From an uncultured Nitrospirota bacterium (GTDB lineage: Bacteria > CG2-30-53-67), in NCBI GenBank assembly GCA_947259355.1, contig CAMYMF010000035.1:1-41514 (forward strand): a stretch of DNA of 41,514 nt, written 5' to 3'. The notes under the pieces are model-generated. The model had not been told where the DNA came from. It ran no database searches and saw nothing but the letters and a program-made list of their open reading frames with translations. This document shows positions 9,002 through 18,471 of the stretch, piece by piece. Each line of letters opens with the position of its first letter. Position 1 is the stretch's first letter. The position numbers and the translations under genes were made by a program.

Positions 9002-9451
9002 ATGCGGTTACACGATCTCAAGCCTGCCGAAGGCTCCAGGAAGAAGCGCAAACGGGTGGGCCGGGGCAATTCCTCGGGACGGGGCGGCACCTCCACGCGG
9101 GGCCACAAGGGCCAGAATGCCCGCTCCGGCGGCGGGACGAAAGCCGGGTTCGAAGGCGGTCAGATGCCCCTGCAGCGGCGCCTTCCCAAGCGCGGTTTTA
9201 CAAACATATTCCGCAAGGAGTATGCCATCGTCAATCTGGATCAGCTCAACCGCCTCGAAGGCGTCGACGCGGTGGATCCCGAACTGTTGCAGCGTCGGGG
9301 CATGATCAAGCGGATGAGGGCCGGTCTCAAAGTGCTGGCCAAGGGCGAGATTGAACGGCCGATCCGAGTGAAGGCCCACAAATTCAGCGCCAGGGCCGTC
9401 GAGAAAATACGCGCCGCGGGTGGCGACATAGAGATCGTATCCCCGAAGTAG
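9002..9451 (+). CDS. rplO: 50S ribosomal protein L15
   Basis: L15 (uL15) is a late-assembly 50S protein with a long extended N-terminus. The 149-residue product starts [20 protein letters not shown] and has the Gly/Arg-rich [17 protein letters not shown] segment and the family [16 protein letters not shown] motif. The 12-nt gap to secY contains the secY Shine-Dalgarno. Confidence 0.97.
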   Translation: MRLHDLKPAEGSRKKRKRVGRGNSSGRGGTSTRGHKGQNARSGGGTKAGFEGGQMPLQRRLPKRGFTNIFRKEYAIVNLDQLNRLEGVDAVDPELLQRRGMIKRMRAGLKVLAKGEIERPIRVKAHKFSARAVEKIRAAGGDIEIVSPK

Positions 9452-9463
9452 GAGGAGAAGGGG

Positions 9464-10777
9464 TTGCTCGAGAGTCTTCAAAACATTTTCAAAGTTCCCG
9501 AGCTCAAGCGGCGGATTCTTTTCACGCTCGGTTTCCTGGCGATCTACCGAATCGGGTGCCACGTGCCAATCCCCGGTATAGACGCCCAAGCGCTGGCAGA
9601 GTTTTTTCAGGCCCAGCAGAGCGGTATCCTCGGCTTCGTGAGCATGTTCTCGGGCGGCGCCCTGAGCCGGATGACTGTTTTCGCACTGGGCATCATGCCC
9701 TACATCAGCGCGTCCATTATTCTGCAGCTCATGACGGCGGTGGTGCCGACGTTGGAACAGCTCTCCAAGGAGGGCGCAGCGGGACGGAAGAAGATCACCC
9801 AGTATACCCGCTACGGCACCATCGTGCTCAGCGTCATCCAAGGGGCGGGCATCGCCATCGGGTTGCAGGGAACGACCAGCCCCAGCGGGGCACCGATTGT
9901 GATCCATCCCGGCGCCGGTTTCATTCTTTTCACGGTGATCACGCTGGTTGCGGGGACGGCGTTCATCATGTGGCTGGGCGAGCAGATTACCGAGAAGGGA
10001 ATCGGCAACGGTATTTCCCTGATCATCTTTGCCGGGATCGTGGCGGCGCTGCCCGCGGCCCTGGCGCAGACGGCGAGTATGGTCCGGGCCGGAATCATGC
10101 AGCCCTACGTGGTGCTGGTCATCCTGGTGATCGCGGTGTCGGTGATCGGGGCGATCATCTTCATGGAGAACGGCTTTCGAAAAGTCCCCGTGCAGTATGC
10201 GAAACGGATGGTCGGGCGTAAGACGGTGGGAGGGAGCAGTACCCATATTCCCTTGAAGATCAACACCGCGGGAGTGATTCCTCCCATTTTTGCCTCCTCC
10301 ATCATTCTCTTTCCGGCCACCATCGCCCAGGTGATCGATCATCCCTGGATGCAAACGGTGGCGGCAAGTCTCAATCCGGGGACGATCGTTTACAATCTCG
10401 TCTTTGTGGGGTTTATCATTTTTTTCTGTTTTTTCTACACAGCCATCATGTTCAATCCCGTGGATGTGGCTGACAACATGAAGAAGCACGGGGGCTTCAT
10501 CCCGGGGATTCGCCCGGGCAAGAATACCTCCGATTATCTCGACAAGGTGTTGTCCCGCATTACCTTTGTGGGGGCCCTGTATCTCTCAGCCGTCTGCGTT
10601 CTGCCGATGTTTCTCATTCAGGAGCTCAACATCCCCTTTTACTTCGGGGGGACCTCGCTGCTGATCGTGGTGGGTGTGGCACTGGACACGCTCCGGCAGG
10701 TCGAGTCCCATCTGCTGCAGCGCCACTACGACGGGTTTCTGAAAAAAGGGCGTCTGCGCGACCGGCGGGGCCGGTGA
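9464..10777 (+). CDS. secY: Protein translocase subunit SecY
   Basis: SecY is the channel subunit of the SecYEG translocon in the inner membrane. The 437-residue product has ten predicted hydrophobic segments, the plug-region sequence FVSMFSGGALSRMTVFALGI, and conserved ASIILQL and GKNTSDYL-type loop motifs. Length is normal. Translation starts at TTG 9464 after GGAGGAG (9451-9457). It is embedded in the spc operon between rplO and adk. Confidence 0.98.
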   Translation: MLESLQNIFKVPELKRRILFTLGFLAIYRIGCHVPIPGIDAQALAEFFQAQQSGILGFVSMFSGGALSRMTVFALGIMPYISASIILQLMTAVVPTLEQLSKEGAAGRKKITQYTRYGTIVLSVIQGAGIAIGLQGTTSPSGAPIVIHPGAGFILFTVITLVAGTAFIMWLGEQITEKGIGNGISLIIFAGIVAALPAALAQTASMVRAGIMQPYVVLVILVIAVSVIGAIIFMENGFRKVPVQYAKRMVGRKTVGGSSTHIPLKINTAGVIPPIFASSIILFPATIAQVIDHPWMQTVAASLNPGTIVYNLVFVGFIIFFCFFYTAIMFNPVDVADNMKKHGGFIPGIRPGKNTSDYLDKVLSRITFVGALYLSAVCVLPMFLIQELNIPFYFGGTSLLIVVGVALDTLRQVESHLLQRHYDGFLKKGRLRDRRGR

Positions 10778-10822
10778 TACAGGCCTGGCAGTGCCGGGCC
10801 GTGGACAGGAAAGGATTCAACG

Positions 10823-11473
10823 ATGCGATTGATTCTGTTAGGACCTCCGGGTGCGGGCAAGGGGACACAGGCCAAGAAGCTGGTGGCCAAGTATTCGGTG
10901 CCGCAGATATCGACGGGAGACATCCTGCGGGAGGCTGTGAAGAACCAAACGCCCATGGGACTCAAAGCCAAGGCTTATATGGACAAGGGCGAACTCGTCA
11001 CCGACGATATCGTCGTCGGCATCATCCGGGACCGGCTGCAGGAGAATGACTGTGCCAAGGGCTATATCCTGGACGGTTTTCCCCGGACCGTGCCCCAGGC
11101 GGATGCGCTCAAAAGCGCCCTTGCCGAGATGGGCCAGGCCATCGACCGGGTTGTCTCCATCGTGGTGGCCAACGACGAATTGATTCAACGCCTGACGGGT
11201 CGGCGGACCTGCAAAGAGTGTGGGGCCGGTTTTCACATCCTCTATAAGAAGCCCAAAGCCGAGGGGATCTGTGATCAGTGTGGCGGACCGTTGATTCAGC
11301 GGGATGACGACCAGGAGGCGACCATCAGGAATCGGTTGACTGTCTACAACCAGCAGACGGAGCCCCTCATTGCCTATTACCGCAAGGACGGCGCCTTGAA
11401 GGAGGTTGACGGGACCGGCAGCATTGAGGAGATCTTTGCGCGCATTTGCACTGTCATAGAGAATAGCGGATGA
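10823..11473 (+). CDS. adk: Adenylate kinase, zinc-containing
   Basis: Adenylate kinase catalyses ATP + AMP to 2 ADP in the cytoplasm. The 216-residue product has the P-loop GPPGAGKGT (7-15), the AMP-binding STGDILR and DGFPRT motifs, and a long LID. The LID carries C130-x2-C133 and C150-x2-C153, the zinc-binding set of the structural-zinc subfamily. The stop overlaps the map start by 4 nt (11470-11473). Confidence 0.98.
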   Translation: MRLILLGPPGAGKGTQAKKLVAKYSVPQISTGDILREAVKNQTPMGLKAKAYMDKGELVTDDIVVGIIRDRLQENDCAKGYILDGFPRTVPQADALKSALAEMGQAIDRVVSIVVANDELIQRLTGRRTCKECGAGFHILYKKPKAEGICDQCGGPLIQRDDDQEATIRNRLTVYNQQTEPLIAYYRKDGALKEVDGTGSIEEIFARICTVIENSG

Positions 11474-12219
11474 TCGTGCTGAAGCATCCGGACGAGGTGG
11501 AGACGATGTATCGGGCCAACCAGATCGTCGCCCGCCTTCTGGAGATGTTGGGGGAATGGATTCGGCCCGGGATTACGACGCTGGAGCTCGACCGCCGGGC
11601 CGAGGAGTACATCCGAAAAGAGGGGGCCGTGCCCGCCTTCAAGGGATATCGGGGCTATCCGGCCACGCTGTGCACCTCGGTCAATGAAGTGGTGGTCCAC
11701 GGGATCCCGTCGACGCAGCAGTTGAAATCGGGGGATCTCATCAGCATTGACGTCGGGGTGGTTCAGGAGGGCTTTTACGGAGACGCAGCGAAGACCTACC
11801 CCGTCGGGGCCGTGTCCGACGGGGCGGACCGACTGATTGAAGTGACCGAGCAGGCCCTCCACCTCGGCATTGAAAAGGCGACCGTGAACCACCGACTTTA
11901 TGATATCTCCGCCGCCATTCAGGAATTCGTGGAGGCCAATTCCTTTTCGGTGGTACGAGCTTTTGTGGGGCACGGCATCGGGCGGAACTTGCATGAGGAG
12001 CCCCAAGTGCCCAACTTCGGAAGGCCCCAGCAGGGGCCGCGGCTGAAGCCGGGGATGGTTTTGGCGATTGAGCCCATGGTCAACATGGGAGACTGGGACG
12101 TGAAGATTCTTGCGGACAATTGGACGACGGTGACGGCCGACGGGAGTCTGTCCGCCCATTTTGAACACTCCGTGGCCATCCTGGAGACGGGGACCCGGAT
12201 ACTGAGTCAGGCGGCGTAG
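11470..12219 (+). CDS. map: Methionine aminopeptidase, type I
   Basis: This enzyme removes the N-terminal Met from nascent proteins. The 249-residue product has the pita-bread fold with all five metal ligands visible: Asp94, Asp105, His168, Glu201 and Glu232, within SIDVG, GDAAKT, GHGIG, AIEPM and FEHSV. No N-terminal zinc-finger extension is present, so it is the type Ia form. It is translationally coupled to adk and followed by infA, the usual order. Confidence 0.97.
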   Translation: MIVLKHPDEVETMYRANQIVARLLEMLGEWIRPGITTLELDRRAEEYIRKEGAVPAFKGYRGYPATLCTSVNEVVVHGIPSTQQLKSGDLISIDVGVVQEGFYGDAAKTYPVGAVSDGADRLIEVTEQALHLGIEKATVNHRLYDISAAIQEFVEANSFSVVRAFVGHGIGRNLHEEPQVPNFGRPQQGPRLKPGMVLAIEPMVNMGDWDVKILADNWTTVTADGSLSAHFEHSVAILETGTRILSQAA

Positions 12220-12249
12220 CCGCCGGTCGTACACAATGGAAAGGTTTTT

Positions 12250-12468
12250 ATGGCGAAGGAAAGTGCCATCGAAGTTGAGGGAACGGTGCTGGAGCCGCTG
12301 CCCAACGCCATGTTCCGGGTGGAACTGGACAACGGACACAAGGTGCTGGCGCATATCTCCGGCAAGATGCGGCTGCACTATATCAAGATCCTCCCGGGCG
12401 ATAAGGTGAAGGTAGAGCTGTCACCCTACGATCTGACGCGGGGTCGCATCACCTACCGGCACAAATAG
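12250..12468 (+). CDS. infA: Translation initiation factor IF-1
   Basis: IF-1 is a 72-residue OB-fold protein that occupies the 30S A site during initiation. The sequence shows [27 protein letters not shown] and [12 protein letters not shown], matching the family along its length. The ATG follows GGAAAGG. It lies between map and rpmJ. Confidence 0.98.
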   Translation: MAKESAIEVEGTVLEPLPNAMFRVELDNGHKVLAHISGKMRLHYIKILPGDKVKVELSPYDLTRGRITYRHK

Positions 12469-12530
12469 AAGGGCCGCCAAGGGGCCACAGTGGCTCGGAA
12501 CGGCCGGCGGCGCGATAGAGGGGCAGTCAG

Positions 12531-12644
12531 ATGAAGGTGAGAGCATCGGTTCGGAAGCTATGCGACAGGTGTAAAATCATCAAACGCAGAGGTGTGGTCC
12601 GTGTGATTTGCGTCAACCCGCGTCACAAGCAGCGGCAAGGCTAG
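12531..12644 (+). CDS. rpmJ: 50S ribosomal protein L36, zinc-binding
   Basis: L36 (bL36) is a 37-residue protein read from ATG 12531 to TAG 12642. It begins [15 protein letters not shown] and ends NPRHKQRQG. Zinc ligands C11, C14, C27 and H32 mark the C+ type. The gene is easily missed because of its size. Its place between infA and rpsM is conserved. A weak Shine-Dalgarno-like AGGGGCAG precedes it. Confidence 0.95.
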   Translation: MKVRASVRKLCDRCKIIKRRGVVRVICVNPRHKQRQG

Positions 12645-12679
12645 CGCACCGGGGCCGCACCGATGCAGGGAGAGAGGCA

Positions 12680-13066
12680 TTGGCAAGAATAGCAGGAGTG
12701 GATGTTCCAGACGGCAAGCGTGTGGAGATCGGTCTCACGTACATTTACGGTGTGGGCCGGTCCCGTTCCAAGAAGATCCTGGAGAAATCCGGCGTCGATC
12801 CGTCGGTGCGGGTCAAGGACCTGACCAGTGATCAGATTGGAACCATTCGGGACGTGATCATTGGCGATTATCGGGTGGAAGGTGATCTCCGCAAGGAGGT
12901 CTCCATGAGTATCAAGCGGCTCATGGACCTGGGGGTCTATCGGGGGCTGCGCCACCGGCGGGGCCTGCCGGTGCGGGGGCAGCGGACCCATACCAATGCC
13001 CGTACACGGAAGGGCCCCCGGCGGGGTATTGCCATAAAGGGCAAGAAGTCAACCAGAGGGAAGTAA
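12680..13066 (+). CDS. rpsM: 30S ribosomal protein S13
   Basis: S13 (uS13) forms the intersubunit bridges B1a/B1b and contacts P-site tRNA. TTG 12680 gives a 128-residue product beginning [20 protein letters not shown]; in-frame upstream codons would overlap rpmJ and add a non-family extension. GGGAGAGAGG lies upstream. The helix-two-turn-helix core and the basic tail [17 protein letters not shown] are present. It is the first gene of the alpha operon. Confidence 0.96.
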   Translation: MARIAGVDVPDGKRVEIGLTYIYGVGRSRSKKILEKSGVDPSVRVKDLTSDQIGTIRDVIIGDYRVEGDLRKEVSMSIKRLMDLGVYRGLRHRRGLPVRGQRTHTNARTRKGPRRGIAIKGKKSTRGK

Positions 13067-13132
13067 TCGCTTCTGCCGACGTGGTGCCGCGGCGCTGCCC
13101 GGGCAGAATACAAATGCAAGGCGGGGGATGCT

Positions 13133-13528
13133 ATGGCCGACCCGAAGAAGAAGGTGACCCGGAAGAAAAAAGAGAAGAAGAATATCCAGAATGCTGTGGC
13201 CCACATCAAGGCCACCTTCAACAATACCATTATCAGTATCACCGATACGAGCGGCAACGTGATCGCGTGGGCCACAGCGGGCGGACAGGGGTTCAAGGGA
13301 AGCCGCAAGAGCACGCCCTTTGCAGCCCAATTGGCTGCCGCGGATGCGGCCAACAAGGCCATGGAGCACGGTGTGCGCAAGGTGGAAGTGCTCGTCAAAG
13401 GTCCCGGCATCGGTCGTGAATCGGCCATACGCTCCCTGCAGGCTTCGGGCTTGGAAATCACCATGATCAAGGATGTCACTCCCATCCCCCACAACGGCTG
13501 TCGGCCGCCCAAGCGGCGCCGGGTCTGA
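13133..13528 (+). CDS. rpsK: 30S ribosomal protein S11
   Basis: S11 (uS11) lies on the 30S platform near the Shine-Dalgarno helix. The 131-residue product has a Lys-rich N-terminus, the [15 protein letters not shown] strand, and the signature [16 protein letters not shown] followed by [18 protein letters not shown] at the C-terminus. Length and order are normal. Confidence 0.98.
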   Translation: MADPKKKVTRKKKEKKNIQNAVAHIKATFNNTIISITDTSGNVIAWATAGGQGFKGSRKSTPFAAQLAAADAANKAMEHGVRKVEVLVKGPGIGRESAIRSLQASGLEITMIKDVTPIPHNGCRPPKRRRV

Positions 13529-13584
13529 GGCTCGGTGGGTGATACAGCAGATGGAAAGACGTCGAAATATCCAGGAGGTGTGCA

Positions 13585-14211
13585 TTGGCAAGGTATAGGG
13601 GATCGGTCTGCCGGTTGTGTCGTCGCGAGGGAGAGAAGCTGTTCCTCAAGGGTGAGCGCTGCTTCAAGGACAAGTGCAGCGTTGAACGGCGGACCTATGC
13701 ACCGGGTCAGCATGGCCAGCGGCGCTCAAAAATTTCGGACTACGGCGTGCAGCTTCGGGAGAAGCAGAAGGTCCGCCGGATTTACGGCGTCCAGGAGAAA
13801 CAGTTCCGGGCCTATTTTTTCGAGGCCGACCGCCGCAGAGGGGTCACGGGCGAAAACCTGCTGGCCATCTTGGAGTCCCGGCTGGACAATGTGGTCTTTC
13901 GCATGTCGCTGGCCGATTCCCGTAGCGAGGCGCGCCACTTCGTCCGCCACGGTCATTTTCAGGTGAATGGGCGAAGAGTTGATATTCCTTCCTACCAGGT
14001 GCGCCCCGGTGACGTGGTTACCGTGCGGCCTCGGAGCAAGAAGGTCGATCGAATTCAGAGCTGTTTCTCTGCGGTCGAGCGCAAGGGTGTGCCGCCGTGG
14101 CTGGAAGTGAACCAGAAAGAGATGGAAGCGGTGGTGAAGGCCCGCCCAACCCGTGAAGAGATTGCTCTTCCGGTGCGGGAGCAGTTGATCGTAGAGTTGT
14201 ACTCCAAGTAG
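13585..14211 (+). CDS. rpsD: 30S ribosomal protein S4, zinc-binding type
   Basis: S4 (uS4) nucleates 30S assembly; in E. coli it also represses the alpha operon. The 208-residue product has an N-terminal zinc site C9-x2-C12 ... C26-x4-C31 (C+ form) and the S4 RNA-binding domain [20 protein letters not shown] near residues 95-115. Translation starts at TTG 13585, set by AGGAGGTG at 13573-13580. Confidence 0.97.
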   Translation: MARYRGSVCRLCRREGEKLFLKGERCFKDKCSVERRTYAPGQHGQRRSKISDYGVQLREKQKVRRIYGVQEKQFRAYFFEADRRRGVTGENLLAILESRLDNVVFRMSLADSRSEARHFVRHGHFQVNGRRVDIPSYQVRPGDVVTVRPRSKKVDRIQSCFSAVERKGVPPWLEVNQKEMEAVVKARPTREEIALPVREQLIVELYSK

Positions 14212-14259
14212 AAGTGTTGACGCTTCAGGGCTTCTCAACCATTCAGGGAGGTTGATTTA

Positions 14260-15264
14260 ATGACAATGAAGCTGAAGGTCTTTCAACGGCCAAAAAAACT
14301 CAATTTTGAACCCGAAACCTTGACCGAAACCTACGGCAAGTTTTTCGCGCAGCCCTTTGAGCGGGGGTTTGGCACGACCATCGGGAATTCTCTTCGGCGG
14401 ATTCTGCTGTCCCATATCGAAGGGGCAGCCATTACGTCGGTGAAGATCGAGAATGTGCTGCACGAGTTCTCCACCATTCCCGGCGTGAAGGAAGATGTAG
14501 CCGAGATCATTCTCAATCTCAAGGGAATCGCCTTCCGCATGCATACGGACAAGCATAAAATTCTGACCCTGCAGGCGAGCGGGACAGGTGAGGTCAAGGC
14601 GTCGCAAATCGAATGCGACTCGGAAACGGAAATCATCAATCCCGACCACCACATTGCCACCCTCGAGAAGGGGGGCAAGCTCGACATGGAAATGGAAGTG
14701 CGCCTCGGTCGGGGTTATGTGCCGGCCAGTGAGGATCTGGAAAGACGCAAGACCATCGGCGTCATTCCGGTGGATGCGATCTTCAGTCCCATTCAAAAGG
14801 TGAACACCTCGGTGGAGGATGCGCGCGTCGGGCACGCCACCGATTATGACAAGCTGATCATCGAGGTCTGGACGGACGGCACGATCCGGCCCGATGATGC
14901 CATCGCCTACGGCGCCAAGATCCTCAAGGACTATATGACCATCTTCATCAATTTTGAAGAGGACGCCCCGGAGACGGAGCCCGCAACGGACGAACAGGAC
15001 GACAACCTGCGCTCCTTTCTCGGCAAGAGCGTGGAAGAGCTGGAACTGTCGGTCCGCTCGTACAACTGTCTGAAGAAAGCGGAGATCAAGACCATCGGAG
15101 AACTGGTTCAGAAGACCGATGCCGAGATGCTGCGCACCAAGAATTTCGGGCGCAAGTCCCTCAACGAGATCAAGGAGCTGCTCCAGGAGATGGGACTCTC
15201 CCTCGGCATGAAGATCGATCCCGGTCTGATGCTAGCGGAAAAGGAAACGGAAGAGAGCGCCTAG
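14260..15264 (+). CDS. rpoA: RNA polymerase alpha subunit
   Basis: RpoA dimerises to assemble RNA polymerase and contacts activators and UP elements. The 334-residue product has the N-terminal domain (about 1-230; [16 protein letters not shown] motif) and the C-terminal helix-hairpin-helix domain (about 255-320; [20 protein letters not shown]). An acidic linker joins them. It lies between rpsD and rplQ as usual and looks complete. Confidence 0.98.
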   Translation: MTMKLKVFQRPKKLNFEPETLTETYGKFFAQPFERGFGTTIGNSLRRILLSHIEGAAITSVKIENVLHEFSTIPGVKEDVAEIILNLKGIAFRMHTDKHKILTLQASGTGEVKASQIECDSETEIINPDHHIATLEKGGKLDMEMEVRLGRGYVPASEDLERRKTIGVIPVDAIFSPIQKVNTSVEDARVGHATDYDKLIIEVWTDGTIRPDDAIAYGAKILKDYMTIFINFEEDAPETEPATDEQDDNLRSFLGKSVEELELSVRSYNCLKKAEIKTIGELVQKTDAEMLRTKNFGRKSLNEIKELLQEMGLSLGMKIDPGLMLAEKETEESA

Positions 15265-15295
15265 CCAGCTTTACCCCTACGGAAAGGACCATCAC

Positions 15296-15757
15296 ATGCG
15301 CCACAGGATCGCTGGAAGGGCGCTGGGACGCACACCCAGTCACCGCAAGGCCCTGCTCAAAAACCTGGCCATATCGTTGATCCGCCATGAGGCCATTGAA
15401 ACCACAGTGCCCAAGGCCAAGGAGCTCCGCCGGCTCGCCGAAAAGCTGATCACCCTGGGGAAGAAAGGAACACTTGCTGCCCGGCGACAGGCCTTTGCAA
15501 TCTTGCGGGACCTCGATCTCGTCAAGAAGCTCTTCGAGGAGTTGGCCCCACGGTTCCAGGAACGTAACGGCGGGTACACGCGGATCGTACGGATCCGGAA
15601 ACGACCGGGCGACGGGGCGCCCCTGGCGATGATCGAATATTTAGACCGCAAGGTGAGCACCCCGGCTGCGCCGATGGAGGAGGGTGCGCAGAAGGAGGAA
15701 GGCGGTCTTCTCAAGAAAGTCATGGGCAAGGGCAGAAAGTCCCGGGACAAGTCCTGA
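15296..15757 (+). CDS. rplQ: 50S ribosomal protein L17
   Basis: L17 (bL17) is a 50S protein near the exit tunnel. The 153-residue product has the signature [20 protein letters not shown] and [20 protein letters not shown]. About 30 residues of Lys/Glu-rich sequence follow the domain; such tails are common outside enterobacteria. It is the last gene of the alpha operon. Confidence 0.97.
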   Translation: MRHRIAGRALGRTPSHRKALLKNLAISLIRHEAIETTVPKAKELRRLAEKLITLGKKGTLAARRQAFAILRDLDLVKKLFEELAPRFQERNGGYTRIVRIRKRPGDGAPLAMIEYLDRKVSTPAAPMEEGAQKEEGGLLKKVMGKGRKSRDKS

Positions 15758-15761
15758 GGCT

Positions 15762-15785
15762 GCCCCGGCCCCGGTCCGGCGGGGC
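15762..15785 (+). terminator. Possible hairpin at the end of the alpha operon
   Basis: GCCCCG (15762-15767) can pair with CGGGGC (15780-15785) just after the rplQ stop. The following sequence (GACTTTCTCTC) is only mildly T-rich, so termination here is uncertain. psd begins about 20 nt later and may be read through from rplQ. Confidence 0.25.
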
Positions 15786-15805
15786 GACTTTCTCTCACGT
15801 TTCCG

Positions 15806-16651
15806 GTGGATGGTGTGGATCAACTCCTCCTTGCGTTGCTGAAACTTCTCCCCAAAAGGCTTCTGACGCGCTTGACCGGAAAACTGGCACGGGTACCCCT
15901 CCCGGTCCCCCTCAATGAGAAGCTTTTTCGCGTCTATGGCAGAGTCTTTCCCGTCAATTTCGAGGAAGCCGCGCGCGCACCATTTGAATACCGCACCCTG
16001 CAGGATTTTTTCACACGCGAGCTCAAGCCCGGTGCCCGGCCCCTCGATCCCGATCCCAAGAGCGTTCTCTGTCCCGTGGACGGCCGGGTCATGCAGACGG
16101 GGTGCATCGAAGCGGGCACACTCCTGCAGGCCAAGGGGTGGCGTTTTGCGGTGAGCGACCTGCTGGGCGATGCGCAGCGGGCGGCATCCTTTGCAGACGG
16201 CACAGCCTGCACCCTCTACCTATCACCCGCCGACTACCATCGCATCCACATGCCGCTGACGGGCAGCGTGGACGCTCTGCACTATCTCCCGGGGCACCTC
16301 TATCCCGTCAATCGTTTTTCGCTGCACCGCATCCGGAATCTTTTCATCGCCAATGAGCGAGTGGTCCTCTTTCTCACGACACCCGCCGGTCCGGCGGCCA
16401 TGGTGCTCGTGGGGGCTACCAACGTGGGCCGGATCCGGATTGCCGTCGATAAGATTCCGCGCAGGCAATTCCGAAGCGGGGCCTTTCAGCGAAGCTATCC
16501 CGGCGGGATTGCCGTGGCCCGGGGTGCAGAGGTGGGTTGCTTCGAGCTCGGATCTACGGTGATCCTGCTCTTTGAGAAGGATCGTGTCCGGCTGGCTCTG
16601 CAGACCGGCGACATTACCCGCGTCGGCGCCCCCCTTGGTTTTATTGCTTGA
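15806..16651 (+). CDS. psd: Phosphatidylserine decarboxylase proenzyme
   Basis: Psd decarboxylates phosphatidylserine to phosphatidylethanolamine at the inner membrane. The 281-residue product is the E. coli-like long form. LGST (248-251) is the self-cleavage site; cut between Gly249 and Ser250, it would give the pyruvoyl group on a short alpha chain. The VDG motif with Asp92 and the DYHRIHMP motif with His145/His148 are the conserved residues of the processing and active site. GTG 15806 is used here; GTG 15815 is also possible. Its partner pssA is about 7 kb downstream. Confidence 0.93.
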   Translation: MDGVDQLLLALLKLLPKRLLTRLTGKLARVPLPVPLNEKLFRVYGRVFPVNFEEAARAPFEYRTLQDFFTRELKPGARPLDPDPKSVLCPVDGRVMQTGCIEAGTLLQAKGWRFAVSDLLGDAQRAASFADGTACTLYLSPADYHRIHMPLTGSVDALHYLPGHLYPVNRFSLHRIRNLFIANERVVLFLTTPAGPAAMVLVGATNVGRIRIAVDKIPRRQFRSGAFQRSYPGGIAVARGAEVGCFELGSTVILLFEKDRVRLALQTGDITRVGAPLGFIA

Positions 16652-16747
16652 CCGGGCACCGGGGGATTCGTTAAGATCCCTGAAACCGCCAGTGCCCCGC
16701 ACCCGTTGTGAGCCCCGGCGACAACCCCCCATGTTCTGGAGGAGATT

Positions 16748-18331
16748 GTGACTGAGCGAAAAAAGCTGCGCAGCGATACCATCAAGAAAGGTGTGGAGCG
16801 GATCCCCCATCGGGCGCTGCTCCATGCTACGGGCGTCACCCGATCCGCCCTGGGGAGCCCCTTTGTCGGCGTGGCCAGCAGTTTTACGGATCTTATCCCA
16901 GGTCATATCGGCATGCGGGATCTGGAGCGTTTTATTGAAAAGGGAATACACACCGGCGGCGGCCAAGCGTTCTTCTTCGGCGTGCCGGGCATCTGCGACG
17001 GCATTGCCATGGGGCACCGAGGGATGCATTACTCGCTGCCCTCTCGCGAGCTGATTGCGGACATGATCGAATCGGTCGCGCTGGCCCACTGCCTGGACGG
17101 TCTGGTCCTGCTGACCAACTGCGACAAAATCACGCCCGGCATGCTCATGGCCGCCGGTCGCCTCAACATCCCGGCCATTGTGGTGACTGCGGGCCCCATG
17201 ATGACAGGCCGTTACCAACTCAAGCGCCGCTCCTTTGTACGGGATGCCTACGAAACCATCGGCAAAGTCCGAAACAAAACGGTGGGCCGCAGGGAACAGG
17301 AGTGCCTGGAGATGGAAGCCTGTCCCGGGCCGGGTGCCTGCCAGGGTCTCTACACGGCCAACACCATGGCCTGCGTCACCGAAACCCTTGGGTTGTCCCT
17401 TGCGGGCTGCGCGACGAGTCTGGCCGTGTCCTCCCGGAAGCGGCGGATCGCCTTTGACAGCGGCGTGCGCATCGTGGATCTCATCCGGGACGACATCCGC
17501 CCCCGGGACATCCTGACGCGCAATGCCTTTGAGAATGCCATCCGGGTGGACATGGCCCTCGGGGGATCGACCAACACGGCCCTGCACATCCCAGGCGATC
17601 ATTTCATGGAGGATGTGGAATACGCCGGCGGAATTCCGGCCGTGCTGAAGCGGCTCTCCCGGATGCTCAAATCCGCCATGACGGTCAGCGGAGAGGATAT
17701 CATCAAGATTGCGCGCAACGCCACCATCGAGGGCGATGACGTGATTCGGCCTTTGAAGAGAGCCTATCACCGGGAGGGGGGCATTGCGGTGCTCAAGGGC
17801 AACCTGGCGCCGGCAGGATCGGTGGTCAAGCAGACGGCCGTTTCGGACAAGATGAAACAGTTCAGCGGCACGGCCCGTGTCTTCGAATCGGAGGAGGCGG
17901 CCATGAAGGCGCTGCTCAAAAAGAAGGTCCGAGCCGGAGAGGTGCTTGTCATCCGGTACGAGGGACCCAAAGGCGGCCCGGGGATGCGGGAAATGTTAGC
18001 CCCCACGGCTACGGTGATCGGCATGGGATTGGCGGAGAAGGTGGCCCTTGTCACGGACGGCCGTTTTTCGGGCGGCACCCGCGGTCCGTGCATCGGACAT
18101 GTCTCGCCGGAGGCCATGGAGGGTGGTCCCATCGCCGTGGTGCAGGACGGCGACCGGATCACCATCGACATCCCGAAACGGGCCCTGACGCTGCACCTGC
18201 CTGCAGAGGAGATGAAGCGCCGGATGGCGGCCTGGCAGCCGCCTGCGCCCAAGATCCGTACGGGATGGCTCGCCCGTTATGCGGCCAATGTGACCTCCGC
18301 CGCCACCGGCGCCGTGATGAAAGGTCTCTGA
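16748..18331 (+). CDS. ilvD: Dihydroxy-acid dehydratase, with an internal segment missing
   Basis: IlvD dehydrates 2,3-dihydroxy acids to 2-oxo acids in valine and isoleucine synthesis with a [2Fe-2S] cluster. The expected cluster ligands are present: Cys83 (GICDG), Cys125 (TNCDK) and Cys198 (GACQG). The C-terminal [15 protein letters not shown] motif is also intact. At residues 281-283 (about 17590) the sequence jumps from STNTALHIP to [13 protein letters not shown]. Family members have about 30 residues there (AIAHEAG... to ...TPxLxxLxP). The loss is in frame, and the 527 residues compare with about 555 expected. Translation starts at GTG 16748 after GGAGGAG. It could be an assembly deletion or a real shortening that might affect folding. 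Confidence 0.9.
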   Translation: MTERKKLRSDTIKKGVERIPHRALLHATGVTRSALGSPFVGVASSFTDLIPGHIGMRDLERFIEKGIHTGGGQAFFFGVPGICDGIAMGHRGMHYSLPSRELIADMIESVALAHCLDGLVLLTNCDKITPGMLMAAGRLNIPAIVVTAGPMMTGRYQLKRRSFVRDAYETIGKVRNKTVGRREQECLEMEACPGPGACQGLYTANTMACVTETLGLSLAGCATSLAVSSRKRRIAFDSGVRIVDLIRDDIRPRDILTRNAFENAIRVDMALGGSTNTALHIPGDHFMEDVEYAGGIPAVLKRLSRMLKSAMTVSGEDIIKIARNATIEGDDVIRPLKRAYHREGGIAVLKGNLAPAGSVVKQTAVSDKMKQFSGTARVFESEEAAMKALLKKKVRAGEVLVIRYEGPKGGPGMREMLAPTATVIGMGLAEKVALVTDGRFSGGTRGPCIGHVSPEAMEGGPIAVVQDGDRITIDIPKRALTLHLPAEEMKRRMAAWQPPAPKIRTGWLARYAANVTSAATGAVMKGL

Positions 18332-18357
18332 GTGCCGCAAGGCTTTGCCCAGAGGGA

Positions 18358-18387
18358 TTGACGGGGGCGCTGCAATTGTGCCATGAT
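18358..18387 (+). promoter_or_regulatory. Candidate sigma-70 promoter for the PBP gene
   Basis: TTGACG (18358-18363) and CATGAT (18382-18387) are separated by 18 nt in the 140-nt gap upstream of the carboxypeptidase gene. The -35 matches 5 of 6 and the -10 4 of 6 consensus bases. The position is sensible but the -10 is weak. Confidence 0.4.
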
Positions 18388-18471
18388 ACACTCATTCACC
18401 CGTAGCACCTGAACACGGCGATCACGCCGCCATCATTCAACCAAAAGCGACAATCGGGGGACTCCAGTCAC

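Noticed and set aside
9008-10489. Long open frame on the - strand opposite rplO and secY
   Set aside because: It mirrors the codon pattern of highly conserved + strand genes in GC-rich DNA and has a composition-biased, motif-free translation. Many similar antisense frames occur opposite ribosomal genes.
12608-12679. Longer S13 with a 24-residue extension
   Set aside because: The extension overlaps rpmJ and does not resemble any S13; TTG 12680 matches the family N-terminus.
16660-16682. Hairpin GGGAT/ATCCC after psd as a terminator
   Set aside because: The stem is 5 bp and there is no T-run; ilvD may be cotranscribed.
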